Of a DNA stretch of 23,768 bases, positions 1-7,547 are shown piece after piece (positions within the stretch are counted from its first letter, which is position 1; each line of letters starts with the position of its first letter). A model generated the notes under the pieces. That model searched no databases. It saw only the letters and a program-made list of their open reading frames with translations, and was not told the DNA's origin. Made by a program: the position numbers and the translations under genes. The DNA is from Bacillota bacterium (lineage in GTDB: Bacteria; Bacillota; Clostridia; Lachnospirales; Lachnospiraceae), in NCBI GenBank assembly GCA_017861355.1, contig JAGFXQ010000011.1, forward strand, positions 1-23,768, in the 5' to 3' direction.

Positions 1-6
1 CGGGTG

Positions 7-435
7 CTATCTTATACTTGCACCTGGTTTGGAGATGTTTTTAAGAGCATCCTCTGCGCTATCCTGGCATTTTGGTTCCAGTGAGATATCACCGAGGGCG
101 ACAATACCGATCAGGCTATTGTTTTCGACAACGGGTAGACGGCGAATCTGGCGGTCACTCATAATTCTGGCGGCGTCATTTACATCGGTCTCCGGATTGG
201 CAAAAACCACATCATTTGTCATGATGTCTCCAACTCTTCGGCTGGTTACATCCTCGCCGGTGGCTACGGAACGAACAGCAATATCTCGGTCAGTAACTAT
301 ACCAATCAGCTTGTCCTGGGTGCATACCGGAAGGGAACCGCAATTATACTGCTTCATCAGCTGAGCTGCGTGTTCGATTGTATCGTCAGATCTTAGGCTT
401 GCAATTTCTTTGGTCATGATGTCTCTTACCTTCAA
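7..435 (-). CDS. Two-CBS-domain protein
   Basis: A 142-residue cytoplasmic protein made almost entirely of a pair of CBS domains (about residues 6-60 and 70-125), the module that usually binds adenosine nucleotides and acts as an energy or redox sensor. Seen: each repeat opens with a V(R/G)DIMT motif (RDIMTKE and GDIMTND), followed by LPV and LIGIVTDRDI in the first repeat and RRLPVVE and LIGIVALGDI in the second. There is no attached enzyme or transporter domain, so it belongs to the stand-alone CBS proteins whose partner is not evident. The start is a TTG codon at 435-433, chosen because an excellent GGAGGTGA lies five bases upstream and the frame opens with the expected KVRDIMT. It lies 84 bases behind the phosphoesterase gene on the same strand and may be co-transcribed. 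Its ribosome binding site is complementary to the leader just upstream, suggesting translational control. Family call is firm, role unknown. Confidence 0.9.
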   Translation of the reverse strand: MKVRDIMTKEIASLRSDDTIEHAAQLMKQYNCGSLPVCTQDKLIGIVTDRDIAVRSVATGEDVTSRRVGDIMTNDVVFANPETDVNDAARIMSDRQIRRLPVVENNSLIGIVALGDISLEPKCQDSAEDALKNISKPGASIR

Positions 436-441
436 AATTAA

Positions 442-474
442 TCACCTCCAAGAATAGCTTACCCTCGGAGGTGA
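442..474 (-). promoter_or_regulatory. Hairpin sequestering the ribosome binding site of the CBS gene
   Basis: On the minus strand the Shine-Dalgarno GGAGGTGA (449-442) is perfectly complementary over 8 bases to TCACCTCC at 474-467, with a 17-base loop. Formed in the mRNA, this stem would hide the whole ribosome binding site of a gene that already has a weak TTG start. Seen: the complementarity. Inferred: translational gating by temperature, a ligand or an antisense element. Confidence 0.55.
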
Positions 475-519
475 AAATTTATTACTTGTATCAATATAAC
501 ATCCGATAGAAAGAGATGG

Positions 520-1461
520 TTAATCATCCTCTTCTTGTGAATTTTTATTTTGTTCAGAATATGGGTTATTTGTGCTGTTGAAGTGCTCGATCGGTTCGGG
601 TCCGCGTACCACAACACGTTCAATTCTTACGATACCATTGTCATCGGCGATGATTCTCCAATCCACCAGGATAATTTTACCATGAAGAATCTCGATGCCG
701 GTAATGCCTCGGGTATGAATGCAGCAACCGGTATTAAAATAAGGAAGTTCATTCGGCTTTGGGTATTTAGGACGGTGAGTGTGTCCACAGATCAACATCA
801 TTTTATGGCTTTGAATCCATTTGTTATAGGCTAGCTCCACCTTGTGCCGTTTGTACAGGTTACGGGCCGGGCTGGAAGGGTTCTCAAAACCAACAACATG
901 CATGAACCGCCAGAAGTATCGAAGCAAAAACATGGATACAAACCAAAGCTGGTCATTCATAAAGTCTCCCTGATGACCATGTACCGTAAGAATCTCCTGA
1001 CCGGTAGTCTTGTGCTTTAAGACAAGTGCTTCCTGAGGCTCCAGACCTTTGAACAACTCCACTCGTTCCTGATGATATTCATCATAATATGTAAAATAAT
1101 TCTCACCCACATATTGTTTCGATTTAAGATAGATATTATGATTGCCATAAAGCATTATGAGCCGCTGGTCGTCGAAGAATTTCTTAAGAATAATAAAAAT
1201 ATCCGTATGGGCAAGCCGGATATGCTTAAAGGCCGGGTATTCCCAGAGCTCATCGCCATCGCCAACCTCAACATAGACATAACCTTGATTATAGTAATAA
1301 TTCAGAGCATGCAGAAAGATGTTCTGATTGCGTCTAAATTCGTCCGATACGCTGTCGTCGCCACGGTGAACATCACTAAAGAAGATGAATTTAGAATTTT
1401 CATCAAAATATTCGACCTTTGCATTTTTATATGCCTGTGTCAGTCGATTGTCCGTGCGCAT
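520..1461 (-). CDS. Calcineurin-like metallophosphoesterase
   Basis: A 313-residue protein of the binuclear-metal calcineurin-like phosphoesterase superfamily. All metal-binding blocks are present in order: FFSDVHRG (D30, H32), VGDGDELWE (D68, D70), YGNHN (N107, H108), HGHQGD (H161, H163) and CGHTHRP (H227, H229). There is no signal peptide or clear membrane anchor, so it is probably cytoplasmic. The substrate cannot be read from sequence; UDP-diacylglucosamine hydrolases and nucleotide or protein phosphatases share this fold. The C-terminus is a short polar Asn/Glu/Asp tail. The ATG at 1461 is preferred over the in-frame ATG at 1503 because GGGGGTGAT sits four bases before it; the longer form would add 14 unconserved residues. 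It diverges from the hydroxyacid dehydrogenase gene across a shared regulatory region and is followed after 84 bases by the CBS gene. Confidence 0.88.
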   Translation of the reverse strand: MRTDNRLTQAYKNAKVEYFDENSKFIFFSDVHRGDDSVSDEFRRNQNIFLHALNYYYNQGYVYVEVGDGDELWEYPAFKHIRLAHTDIFIILKKFFDDQRLIMLYGNHNIYLKSKQYVGENYFTYYDEYHQERVELFKGLEPQEALVLKHKTTGQEILTVHGHQGDFMNDQLWFVSMFLLRYFWRFMHVVGFENPSSPARNLYKRHKVELAYNKWIQSHKMMLICGHTHRPKYPKPNELPYFNTGCCIHTRGITGIEILHGKIILVDWRIIADDNGIVRIERVVVRGPEPIEHFNSTNNPYSEQNKNSQEEDD

Positions 1462-1502
1462 TTTATCACCCCCGTAGGATAGATGTGTTAAGAACATATT
1501 CA

Positions 1503-1563
1503 TGATCGTCAGCGCCGATCACATATATTCAAGCAAGCTTGTCGTGCGAATGCTTCATTCGCA
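1503..1563 (-). other. Run of small hairpins in the phosphoesterase leader
   Basis: Three palindromes lie within 61 bases of the presumed 5' leader: TGATCG/CGATCA (1503-1508 with 1516-1521), CAAG/CTTG (1530-1533 with 1538-1541) and TGCGAATG/CATTCGCA (1545-1552 with 1556-1563, 3-base loop). The last is an 8-bp perfect stem. None is followed by a T-run, so these are not terminators. They may structure the leader RNA; function is unknown. Confidence 0.35.
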
Positions 1564-1586
1564 ATTTACTCACTACTCTATAATCT

Positions 1587-1595
1587 ATTATAGCA
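1587..1595 (-). promoter_or_regulatory. Extended -10 promoter for the phosphoesterase gene
   Basis: The minus strand reads TGCTATAAT, a consensus extended -10 (TGn plus TATAAT). A TTGCAT at 1612-1607 is only 14 bases upstream, short for a -35 box, which fits a promoter relying on the extended -10. Transcription would start near 1580, leaving a leader of about 120 bases. Confidence 0.5.
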
Positions 1596-1607
1596 CAAAT
1601 TTTATAA

Positions 1608-1650
1608 TGCAAGTATTTAATTGTCGATTTATGTCTTGTAAATACTTGCA
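1608..1650. promoter_or_regulatory. 12-bp perfect inverted repeat between divergent genes
   Basis: TGCAAGTATTTA (1608-1619) and TAAATACTTGCA (1639-1650) are perfect inverted copies separated by 19 bases. The dyad lies between the two divergent promoters. Its right arm overlaps the -35 box of the rightward promoter, and its left arm overlaps the TTGCAT upstream of the leftward -10. This is the geometry expected of a shared operator. The cognate regulator is not identifiable here. Confidence 0.55.
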
Positions 1651-1675
1651 CTTTGAAGAGAAAAAGTGTTAAAAT
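1646..1675 (+). promoter_or_regulatory. Promoter of the hydroxyacid dehydrogenase gene
   Basis: TTGCAC (1646-1651) and TAAAAT (1670-1675) are separated by 18 bases, in an AT-rich intergenic region about 50 bases before the start codon. The -35 lies within the right arm of the 12-bp dyad. Confidence 0.5.
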
Positions 1676-1724
1676 TATGCCAACAGAAGCTAAAACGTTA
1701 TCGTGACACAAGGAGGGGCAACAA

Positions 1725-2693
1725 ATGAAAGATAAAATAGAGATATTGGTAATTACCAATATCATTTTTACTTTATCCGAAGAAAATCAGAAGAAGATCA
1801 AGGAAGCAGTACCGCAGATAGTACTTACTGTCACAAATGGGAAGGAAGTAACCACCGATATGATAAGTAAAGCCGAGATCATCTTCGGATGGTTAGAGGA
1901 GGAACAGCTCAGTTTGGCGAAAAACCTGAAGTGGCTCCATCTACCAAGTGCAGGCGCAGATGGATTTACCGATACAGAAGCTTTTTGTAATAAAGATATA
2001 CGTGTAACAACCTCCAGCGGTGTATTTGGTATGCCGATTGCAGAGCATGTATTTGCGATGATATTGGCTCATAACCGTAATTTGCAGGAATATGCATATC
2101 GCAAAACCACAAAGGATTGGCATAGAAAATGGGAGGTTAAAGACTTTTTCGGTTCTACGATCGGAATTCTCGGACTTGGAGATATCGGGACAGAGATAGC
2201 GCAGAGAGCAAAAGCGTGGGGAGCTACCGTTCTCGCTGTAAAGCGCACCCTATCACAAAAGCCGGACTTTGTTGATCAGTTATATTCTATGGAGGAGTTG
2301 GATGAGGTATTGAAACAGTCGGATTATCTGGTTCTGGCTCTGCCGAATACAGATAAGACAAGGAACATCATCAACGAGGAGAAGCTTCGATTAATGAAGC
2401 CGGAAGCCTTTCTTGTCAATATCGGGCGAGGAGTTCTAGTGGATCAGGAAGCTTTGATCAGGGCATTATCGGAAGGGTGGATCGCCGGAGCAGGACTGGA
2501 TGTAACCGAGCCGGAGCCACTACCGCAGGATAGTCCTCTATGGGAGCTTGAGAATGTGATTCTGACCCCTCACACCTCAGGAGGTTCTCCGACGAACGAG
2601 ACGAGAAGGATGAATATTTTCTACCGGAATCTGATCAGTTATATGGAGGGTAATCCTTTAATGAATCAGGTGGATTTTGTCGAGAAATATTAA
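1725..2693 (+). CDS. D-2-hydroxyacid dehydrogenase (NAD-dependent)
   Basis: A 322-residue cytoplasmic oxidoreductase of the D-isomer-specific 2-hydroxyacid dehydrogenase family, which interconverts 2-keto acids and D-2-hydroxyacids with NAD(P)H. The Rossmann motif GLGDIG is at 150-155, the catalytic Arg is in NIGRGVLVD (R235), the acidic partner in LDVTEPEPLP (E264), and the catalytic His in LTPHTSGG (H283). The substrate-domain halves occupy roughly 1-105 and 290-322. Length is usual for the family. The ATG at 1725 follows AGGAGGGG at the right distance. Substrate is open: phosphoglycerate, glyoxylate/hydroxypyruvate and branched 2-keto acids are all used by family members, and there is no ACT domain as in long SerA forms. 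It stands alone, transcribed away from the phosphoesterase gene. No clear terminator was seen in the next 80 bases. Confidence 0.92.
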   Translation: MKDKIEILVITNIIFTLSEENQKKIKEAVPQIVLTVTNGKEVTTDMISKAEIIFGWLEEEQLSLAKNLKWLHLPSAGADGFTDTEAFCNKDIRVTTSSGVFGMPIAEHVFAMILAHNRNLQEYAYRKTTKDWHRKWEVKDFFGSTIGILGLGDIGTEIAQRAKAWGATVLAVKRTLSQKPDFVDQLYSMEELDEVLKQSDYLVLALPNTDKTRNIINEEKLRLMKPEAFLVNIGRGVLVDQEALIRALSEGWIAGAGLDVTEPEPLPQDSPLWELENVILTPHTSGGSPTNETRRMNIFYRNLISYMEGNPLMNQVDFVEKY

Positions 2694-2773
2694 AGAAGGC
2701 TTTATTTTAGGTCATAGAAGGATCGATGAGAGAAAATATTTACCAGAATGTCTTTTTATTAAGGCTATATGGC

Positions 2774-2801
2774 TTGCAATTAATTAAGGGCATGATATAA
2801 T
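2774..2801 (+). promoter_or_regulatory. Promoter of the zinc-ribbon gene
   Basis: TTGCAA (2774-2779), a 16-base spacer and a consensus TATAAT (2796-2801). Transcription from here gives a leader of about 110 bases before the start at 2918. Confidence 0.5.
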
Positions 2802-2917
2802 CAAGTTATTCCCATAAATTAATCATGATCGATTTCCTTAGGCCGGCTGCGTTAATCTATTGGAACAGAACTATTGTTAAGTAGTGAATTATATCTTTTA
2901 TCAAGGAGGAACGTAGT

Positions 2918-3121
2918 ATGGCAGACAAGGTAATCGTATGTAAAGATTGTAAAGCAGAATTTGTATTTACTGAGAGTGAGCAGGCTTTTTATAGGGAGAA
3001 AGGTTTCGATAATGAGCCGGTTAGATGCCCTGATTGTAGAAGAGCAAAAAAAGCTGAGAAGAATAATGGCTTCGGTGGCAGAGACAACCGTGGTGGACAG
3101 GGTAATAGAGGCAGAAGATAA
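2918..3121 (+). CDS. Small zinc-ribbon protein with RG-rich tail
   Basis: A 67-residue protein with two Cys-x2-Cys pairs (C8/C11 in CKDC and C37/C40 in CPDC), the signature of the short clostridial 'probable zinc-ribbon' family. Residues 43-67 are a flexible Lys/Gly/Arg/Asn tail (GGRDNRGGQGNRGRR) like those of RNA-binding proteins. Seen: metal ligands and a basic disordered tail. Known: such proteins are widespread but uncharacterised. Inferred: nucleic-acid, probably RNA, contact. The start follows a strong AAGGAGGAACG. It has its own promoter and a strong terminator, so it is a single-gene unit with probable high expression. Confidence 0.85.
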   Translation: MADKVIVCKDCKAEFVFTESEQAFYREKGFDNEPVRCPDCRRAKKAEKNNGFGGRDNRGGQGNRGRR

Positions 3122-3142
3122 TTAATTTATAATGACATAATT

Positions 3143-3197
3143 AAAGCGTAGTGAGTATACCTTCAAGTAGGTTTGAGGTATGTTCACTACGCTTTTT
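3143..3197 (+). terminator. Rho-independent terminator after the zinc-ribbon gene
   Basis: AGCGTAGTGA (3145-3154) pairs perfectly with TCACTACGCT (3184-3193). The stem continues inward imperfectly through GTATACCTT/GAGGTATGT and is followed by TTTTT. Confidence 0.85.
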
Positions 3198-3292
3198 CTA
3201 TATCGTAAATTGCGTCCTTTACATAAAAGCGTTCCGTGCAGGGAGCTCTTGCTACCATAATCTTAAAGATTCCTTAAGGACCTTTTGCAGTA

Positions 3293-3321
3293 TTGTTATT
3301 GCACCTGCTTGGTGGTAAAAT
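3293..3321 (+). promoter_or_regulatory. Promoter of the lipoprotein/DUF3160 gene run
   Basis: TTGTTA (3293-3298), a 17-base spacer and TAAAAT (3316-3321), about 80 bases before the first start codon. It follows the previous terminator, so it is the natural start of the long plus-strand run. The remainder of 3198-3399 shows only a short CCTTAAGG palindrome. Confidence 0.4.
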
Positions 3322-3399
3322 ATGGCTAAAATGGATGATATGTATAGAGTAGGAAATACCTGTTGATAATGATATAGATGGTACGGAAAAGGGACCGGT

Positions 3400-4155
3400 A
3401 TGAAGTCTAATGATGGGAACGGAAAAAGAAGAATAAGGAGTATAAGGAATTTAAGGCTCTATTGGATAGGCATTAGTCTGATGGTACTTACTTTACTTTG
3501 CAGCTGTAGCCGGATCAGGACCACGGAAGATGAGTTGCGGAATGCATTACAGGAGAATGAGATATGGATTGCTTCCGTTATCTCGGAAGATACTGCGTAT
3601 GTTTTTGTCAGTACAACGGGAGATAAGGTTTATGGAGACCGGTTTCTGGTGTTTAGTCAGGAGAAGGATGGTAGCTGGGAGAGAAGCTATGAGAATGACT
3701 TCAGCGGCCTGAAGCCCTGGAAATTAGCACTGTCCGATGTGGATGGGGATGGAACGAAGGATTTGGTCGCTGCGGTCAGAAAGACCACTTTCTATGATAA
3801 AGAAGAGAGAAACCGACTTTTTATCTTCGACTATGTGGAGGGAAAGCTGGTGAAAAAATGGACCGGTTCCGATATTGCTGGGAGTTGGGAAGATTTTATT
3901 ACCGGAGATCTGGTCGATGCGGGTGGTGAGGAGATTCTGTTTATCTCCAACACAAAAGAGGGGATGGACCGGCTTTTTGTGTACCATTGGTTTGATTTTG
4001 GCTTTCTTTTGCTGGCGCAGAGTGAAGACTATGAGGATATTATACAAGTGAAGATTGTTAAGGAGAACCGTCTTTCGATGACCTATCGGAAGGAGAAGGA
4101 ATACAAGAAACTGTTTATGTTGGAAAATGGATTCGTAACAGAGGTGAAGGATTGA
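3400..4155 (+). CDS. Lipoprotein with an FG-GAP/VCBS-like calcium loop
   Basis: A 251-residue probable lipoprotein. A basic N-terminus (residues 1-20) precedes a hydrophobic helix (about 21-34) ending in LLCSCS, where C36 is the likely lipidated cysteine. The mature part contains LSDVDGDGTKDL (112-122), an acidic Dx[DN]xDG loop as in FG-GAP/VCBS repeats that bind calcium. The surrounding alternation of beta-strand segments with EILFIS and RLFVYHWF resembles a small part of such a beta-propeller. No catalytic motif is visible. Start at ATG 3400 has only a modest AAGGGA site. It is followed after 41 bases by the DUF3160 lipoprotein, and both are probably anchored outside the membrane. The two may form a surface pair. 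Function unknown. Confidence 0.75.
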   Translation: MKSNDGNGKRRIRSIRNLRLYWIGISLMVLTLLCSCSRIRTTEDELRNALQENEIWIASVISEDTAYVFVSTTGDKVYGDRFLVFSQEKDGSWERSYENDFSGLKPWKLALSDVDGDGTKDLVAAVRKTTFYDKEERNRLFIFDYVEGKLVKKWTGSDIAGSWEDFITGDLVDAGGEEILFISNTKEGMDRLFVYHWFDFGFLLLAQSEDYEDIIQVKIVKENRLSMTYRKEKEYKKLFMLENGFVTEVKD

Positions 4156-4196
4156 AGAGGTACTTCTTCAATCGTAAAGAGGAATGGAGGCGGATT

Positions 4197-6494
4197 ATGA
4201 AAAGAATATATGTACTTATACTATGCTTATGTCTTGTGTTATCCGGATGTCAGAGTAATAAGCCGAAAGATCAGATGGATGCAATAACCGGCGTACCGGA
4301 CAATGGGACTTTGGAGGCTACACCGACGGCTATGCCCACTCCGGCCGAGGTGCAAGGAGAGAAGGCCGGGTTCCTCTATTTGGATCCGGACTGGACCTCA
4401 GTTGAAAGTGTCAAGCCACAGAAGGCAGCTTACCAGAAGCCCGTGATGAAGGCCAACGCACCTGTTTATAAGATAGCCAAAAAGCTCTCTAATATAGAGA
4501 ATATGGATCAATTTTCGGGCTTTAGTGCGGATCAGATCAAGAAACTGGAGACAAATGGTTTTGTTGTGCTTCCCTCGCAGTCGACGAAGATGTATTATAC
4601 CTATGATTCTAATGAATATCAGGGAATACCGAATTTTATTACCTCGGATTCTGTTCTTCATCTCTATCACCAGTTTTATGATAAATCCTTAATTAATGTC
4701 GAGTCAGAGTATCTCTACGAAGACCTTGATTTGATGACAAAGCAAATGCTGGATAAGTCAATCTTGCTTTATAACACACTGGAAGATACCGAGCTGAAGG
4801 AGTTGCAGAAGAATAATGTAATCTATTTTCTGGTGGCTAGGATGCTGATGCTGCAGAACACAGAGCTACCCATAGTAACTGATGCTTCACTTCTTGATAT
4901 AGCAAAACGCGAATATGAGTTGTGTGATAAGGCAGCAGGTATCGCACAATCTCCTCTGTTACAGAAGGATATAGATTACAGCCAATATACCATACGAGGA
5001 CACTATACAAGAAGTGAGGAGCTTGGCAGGTTCTTCCGAACGATGATGTGGTTTGGAACACTGCCTTTTTCGTTCTATGATAAGGAGGTTTATCAGTATA
5101 ATCAGGTGTTGCAGGCTTTACTGATTACCTATACTACCTTCGCAAAATCAGAACAGATCTGTGATGCAGAACTCTGGTCAAATATATATCTTCCGACGGC
5201 CAGCTATGTCGGATTATCCGATGATATTGATGTTTTTACAATGAATAAGCTTCGGAAAGAGGTATTCGGAGAGAATGAGGATCCGAACCGGTTCAACGAT
5301 AAGGAATATTATGATGTGCTCGAGGCTGCAGTACGGGCTTTGCCGGAACCGCAGATTCAAGGTAAGATCCTCGGTTCCACACTGCAGACAGAGAAGCAGT
5401 TTCGGTTTATAGGTCAAAGATATATTCTGGACAGCGATATATTACAGGATTTGATTGAACCCATCGTACGCCCGATACCAAGCGGCCTGGATGTGATGGG
5501 TGTGCTTGGCAGTAACCTGGCAGAGCAGCTTCAATTCGAGGTATACATGCCTCAGGAGCAGTGGCCCGAATACGCCACCAATTACAAACAGTGGAAGGAT
5601 AAGGTGGCCGGCTTTACTTCGGAGTATTGGTCCACCAACCTCTATACCGGATGGCTTTGGACACTGCAAAGTGCCTTGACGGAGTATGATTCAAACTCGG
5701 GAATGCCGAGCTTCATGACTACCCAGGCATGGAGAAACAAGGCACTAAGCACAGCACTTGGAAGTTATACGGAATTAAAGCACGATACTGTACTATATGG
5801 AAAACAAGCCATGGCGGAGATGGGTGGACCGGTGGAGTTCGCTGACTATCACTATGTTGAACCGGAGGTTGAATTATATACTAAGCTGTATTATCTTACG
5901 GATTATACCTTATCCGTATTAAAAGAGCGGGGAATGCTAAATGAGAGCCTAACGAACGGAGCAACGGAATATAAGGAATTGCTGCAGCTTCTGATTGAGT
6001 GTTCGAAGAAGGAGCTGAATAATGAACCGCTCACCAAGGATCAGAATGACCGCCTGTTACGATATGGCGGAAGTATGGAGAATATAGCGAAGAATTTTCT
6101 CGATGGAATTGTAGATGAGGATTACCCAAGTATAGAGGTTAGTGATATGCTGGTATCGGATATCAGTTCGGCAAGTGGAGCCTATCTGACACTGGGGACC
6201 GGGTATTACGACCAAATCTATGTAGTGGTATCGATCAATGGAAAGCTCTATCTGAGCCGGGGCAGCGTATATTCTCATTATGAGTTCACAAGCACCCAGA
6301 GGCTCACCGATGAGCAGTGGTGGAAGCTGAATGGAATTACAGTGGTCCATCAGGATTATGCTGATTTCCCGGAGATTGGTGATCCGGCGAAGGAACTGCC
6401 TGCCCAGCCCGAATGGATAAAAACCTTTAAATCCGACATGAATAATGTTACAATTAAACCATTAGAGGTCGATTGGGATAAGCTGAACGAATGA
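4197..6494 (+). CDS. DUF3160-family lipoprotein
   Basis: A 765-residue extracytoplasmic lipoprotein. Residues 1-18 are a signal peptide with lipobox LSGC (C18). A low-complexity Thr/Pro/Ala linker follows (around 36-50), with the globular part from about 60 to the end. The block GIPNFITSDSVLHLYHQ (143-159) matches the hallmark of DUF3160, a large family of unknown function found in surface proteins of bacteria and archaea. The rest is rich in Tyr and Trp with many helices (for example ELGRFFRTMMWFG and LYTGWLWTLQSAL). The C-terminal part is more beta-like. Start: the ATG at 4197 has GGAGG six bases upstream and opens directly on the lipoprotein signal; the frame is open back to a TTG at 4152 overlapping the previous stop, but that form would bury the signal peptide. 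Family call is good, biological role unknown. Confidence 0.82.
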   Translation: MKRIYVLILCLCLVLSGCQSNKPKDQMDAITGVPDNGTLEATPTAMPTPAEVQGEKAGFLYLDPDWTSVESVKPQKAAYQKPVMKANAPVYKIAKKLSNIENMDQFSGFSADQIKKLETNGFVVLPSQSTKMYYTYDSNEYQGIPNFITSDSVLHLYHQFYDKSLINVESEYLYEDLDLMTKQMLDKSILLYNTLEDTELKELQKNNVIYFLVARMLMLQNTELPIVTDASLLDIAKREYELCDKAAGIAQSPLLQKDIDYSQYTIRGHYTRSEELGRFFRTMMWFGTLPFSFYDKEVYQYNQVLQALLITYTTFAKSEQICDAELWSNIYLPTASYVGLSDDIDVFTMNKLRKEVFGENEDPNRFNDKEYYDVLEAAVRALPEPQIQGKILGSTLQTEKQFRFIGQRYILDSDILQDLIEPIVRPIPSGLDVMGVLGSNLAEQLQFEVYMPQEQWPEYATNYKQWKDKVAGFTSEYWSTNLYTGWLWTLQSALTEYDSNSGMPSFMTTQAWRNKALSTALGSYTELKHDTVLYGKQAMAEMGGPVEFADYHYVEPEVELYTKLYYLTDYTLSVLKERGMLNESLTNGATEYKELLQLLIECSKKELNNEPLTKDQNDRLLRYGGSMENIAKNFLDGIVDEDYPSIEVSDMLVSDISSASGAYLTLGTGYYDQIYVVVSINGKLYLSRGSVYSHYEFTSTQRLTDEQWWKLNGITVVHQDYADFPEIGDPAKELPAQPEWIKTFKSDMNNVTIKPLEVDWDKLNE

Positions 6495-6527
6495 TGAAGG
6501 CTGCCGGTCGGCAGATTGGAGATTGTT

Positions 6528-7538
6528 ATGAACCAGATTACATTAGGATCCACACAAATTACAGTGAACAAGAATGGCTTCGGAGCCTTACCCATTCAAA
6601 GAATTAGTAAAGAGGAAGCAGCAGCGATATTGAAGAAAGCATATGCAAGCGGAATTAATTTCTATGATACTGCCAGATTCTATACCGACAGCGAGGAGAA
6701 ACTGGGTTATGCTCTAAGTGAGGTCAGAGACAAGATCTTCCTTGCCTCGAAGACCATGACGATGAAGGTGGAGGAATTCTGGCAGCAACTTGAGACTACA
6801 CTTACGAATCTGAAGACGGATTATCTGGATATCTATCAGTTTCATAACCCAAGCTTTTGTCCGAAGCCGGGAGACGGAACCGGATTATATGAAGCGATGC
6901 TGGAGGCTAAGGCAAAGGGAATGATACGACACATCGGTATTACGAATCACCGATTACCGGTTGCGATAGAAGCGGCGGAGTCCGGGCTTTATGAGACAAT
7001 CCAATTTCCCTTCAGTTATCTGGCAACGGAGAAGGAGCTTGGTCTGGTTCGGTTTTGTAAGGAGAAGAATATAGGCTTCATTGCTATGAAGGCATTATCC
7101 GGGGGATTGATCACCAATTCAGCTGCGGCCTATGCTTATCTGGATCAATTCGATCATGTACTTCCGATCTGGGGGGTACAGAAGGAGACAGAGCTGGATG
7201 AATTTATTAGTTATATTGAGCAACCTCCGGTACTTGACGAGGAACTTACGAAAGTAATCGATCATGACCGAAATGAGCTTGCGAAGGATTTCTGCCGGGG
7301 CTGCGGCTATTGTTTGCCCTGCCCTGCAGGAATTGATATTCCGACGAGCGCTAGAATGTCGCTGATGATTCGGAGGGCTCCGGTATCGGTATATCTGAAC
7401 GACTCCTGGAAGGCAAAGATGAAGCTGGTCGAGGATTGCATTCACTGTGATCATTGCAAGCAGCATTGCCCTTACGGCTTGGATACACCGCAGCTTCTTA
7501 GTGAAAACTGGGAAGATTATCAGACATTCCTAAAGTAA
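6528..7538 (+). CDS. Aldo/keto reductase with C-terminal 4Fe-4S ferredoxin domain
   Basis: A 336-residue cytoplasmic oxidoreductase. Residues 1-240 form an aldo/keto reductase barrel with the four catalytic residues in place: D47 (NFYDTAR), Y52 (FYTDSEEKLG), K75 (LASKTM) and H106 (YQFHNPS). Residues 250-336 carry two cysteine clusters, C256/C259/C262/C265 in CRGCGYCLPCPAGID and C304/C307/C310/C314 in CIHCDHCKQHCPYGLD, typical of iron-sulfur AKRs common in anaerobes. Electrons may come from ferredoxin-like centres as well as NAD(P)H; the substrate is unknown. The ATG at 6528 is chosen because GGAG lies six bases upstream; an upstream TTG at 6516 is part of that site. It starts 33 bases after the DUF3160 gene and ends 9 bases before truA, so it is probably co-transcribed with both. 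Confidence 0.92.
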   Translation: MNQITLGSTQITVNKNGFGALPIQRISKEEAAAILKKAYASGINFYDTARFYTDSEEKLGYALSEVRDKIFLASKTMTMKVEEFWQQLETTLTNLKTDYLDIYQFHNPSFCPKPGDGTGLYEAMLEAKAKGMIRHIGITNHRLPVAIEAAESGLYETIQFPFSYLATEKELGLVRFCKEKNIGFIAMKALSGGLITNSAAAYAYLDQFDHVLPIWGVQKETELDEFISYIEQPPVLDEELTKVIDHDRNELAKDFCRGCGYCLPCPAGIDIPTSARMSLMIRRAPVSVYLNDSWKAKMKLVEDCIHCDHCKQHCPYGLDTPQLLSENWEDYQTFLK

Positions 7539-7547
7539 GGAGTAACT

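Noticed and set aside
1504..1765. A 78-codon minus-strand frame across the divergent intergenic region
   Set aside because: It covers both promoters and the start of the dehydrogenase gene, is low in complexity and has no family resemblance.
2694..2917. A riboswitch in the long leader before the zinc-ribbon gene
   Set aside because: No conserved riboswitch core or terminator/antiterminator pair could be recognised; only a promoter is supported.
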